The position numbers and the translations under genes were made by a program. A DNA stretch of 64,000 nt from Lonicera japonica (Eukaryota; Streptophyta; Magnoliopsida; Dipsacales; Caprifoliaceae): the NCBI GenBank assembly GCA_021464415.1, contig CM038471.1, positions 28,741,234-28,805,233 of the forward strand, read 5' to 3'. Shown piece after piece: positions 63,561-64,000 of this stretch (its first letter is position 1; the number at the start of each line of letters is the position of its first letter). Below the pieces are notes generated by a model. That model had not been told where the DNA came from and did no database searches. It worked only from the letters and a program-made list of their open reading frames with translations.

Positions 63561-64000
63561 CCTTCTGTAAGATAATGTTGCTTTCATATGGCTAATTATA
63601 TGTCCAACCCTGCTTCCCAATAATTATATCACTGCCGCATCCCAACAGAGCAGAAGATAAAACATCTACTTCCTAATCCACCTTCAACACAATAATAGAG
63701 TTTAGTCAAATTTCAATGAGAATAACTTAAACCAATCAAAATTGTGAAATTTGGCATTCCCCTATTTTGTCTAAGTACAACTCTTGGATAAACTAATTTG
63801 TGTTATAATCTAAGTTACCTAACTTATGGACTTTCAAACAAAGGGAATGTCTATATATATATACATATACATATATATAGTCCGTTTCTAATACGGGCCG
63901 GTCGACACCTTAAATTTTTTGTATATATATATCTATTCTAATTAACAATCGGATCTAATTTATACTTCCCATTATCCATTTTTAGATAAACCTTAAAACT
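63561..64000. other. AT-rich DNA, right edge
   Basis: No gene seen. Contains a TATATATACATATACATATA microsatellite at about 63853-63881 and a shorter one near 63923. Confidence 0.6.

Overview
The window is plant nuclear DNA, most likely from a eudicot, made almost entirely of nested, decayed transposable elements. I found no single-copy host gene, rRNA or tRNA. The plant assignment rests on Ty3/gypsy elements of the Athila and Tat/Ogre types, a chromovirus-like element, Ty1/copia pieces with a Met-tRNA primer site, MuDR-type (MULE) transposases, a CACTA element, a Stowaway MITE and plant-mobile-domain (PMD) reading frames.

Layout. 1-1.3 kb: AT-rich DNA with 136-bp subrepeats. 1.3-5.25 kb: internally deleted Athila-like element, + strand (LTR start, integrase relic, palindromes, broken accessory ORF). 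5.25-9.4 kb: LTR-like, non-coding DNA. 9.7-13.0 kb: decayed MULE transposase, - strand, followed downstream by PMD-coding sequence. 14.27-32.03 kb: a - strand, mostly non-coding Met-primer element in tandem form (LTR fragment, internal, LTR, internal, LTR). Into it have gone a Stowaway MITE (15.6 kb), a Tat-type solo LTR with TSD GTACA (19.0 kb), a chromovirus-like element flanked by a 560-bp duplication (21.2-26.8 kb), a long-TIR MULE-like element (27.0-28.4 kb) and a CACTA element with TSD CAA (29.0-30.4 kb). 32-34.4 kb: foldback and MITE-like elements. 34.4-38.68 kb: 3' part of a second Athila-like element, - strand, with an intact 399-codon accessory ORF. 38.7-59.6 kb: a long Tat/Ogre element, - strand. 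59.6-63.56 kb: a second copy of the MULE, split by another Tat-type solo LTR (TSD GGGAC).

The Tat/Ogre element is the most informative object. From right to left it has a 5' LTR (broken by a copia fragment), a tRNA-Arg-type primer site, gag, protease, RT, two RNase H domains and integrase. Between integrase and 3' LTR lie two genes on the opposite strand: an intron-containing PMD gene and a second gene resembling the DUF7745 family. Each has its own TATA box and pyrimidine patch. The same near-palindrome, TGTCGCGCGACA, is repeated just upstream of the LTR TATA box and of both antisense-gene TATA boxes. The two Athila-like copies show the same layout with a different palindrome (CCATGATCGATCATGG), in the LTR and upstream of the accessory ORF. 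A solo LTR of another Tat-type family carries a third palindrome at the same position. I infer family-specific palindromic operator arrays shared by LTR and accessory-gene promoters, possibly read by an element-encoded or host factor. Family assignments come from protein motifs recognised by eye; no database search was run.
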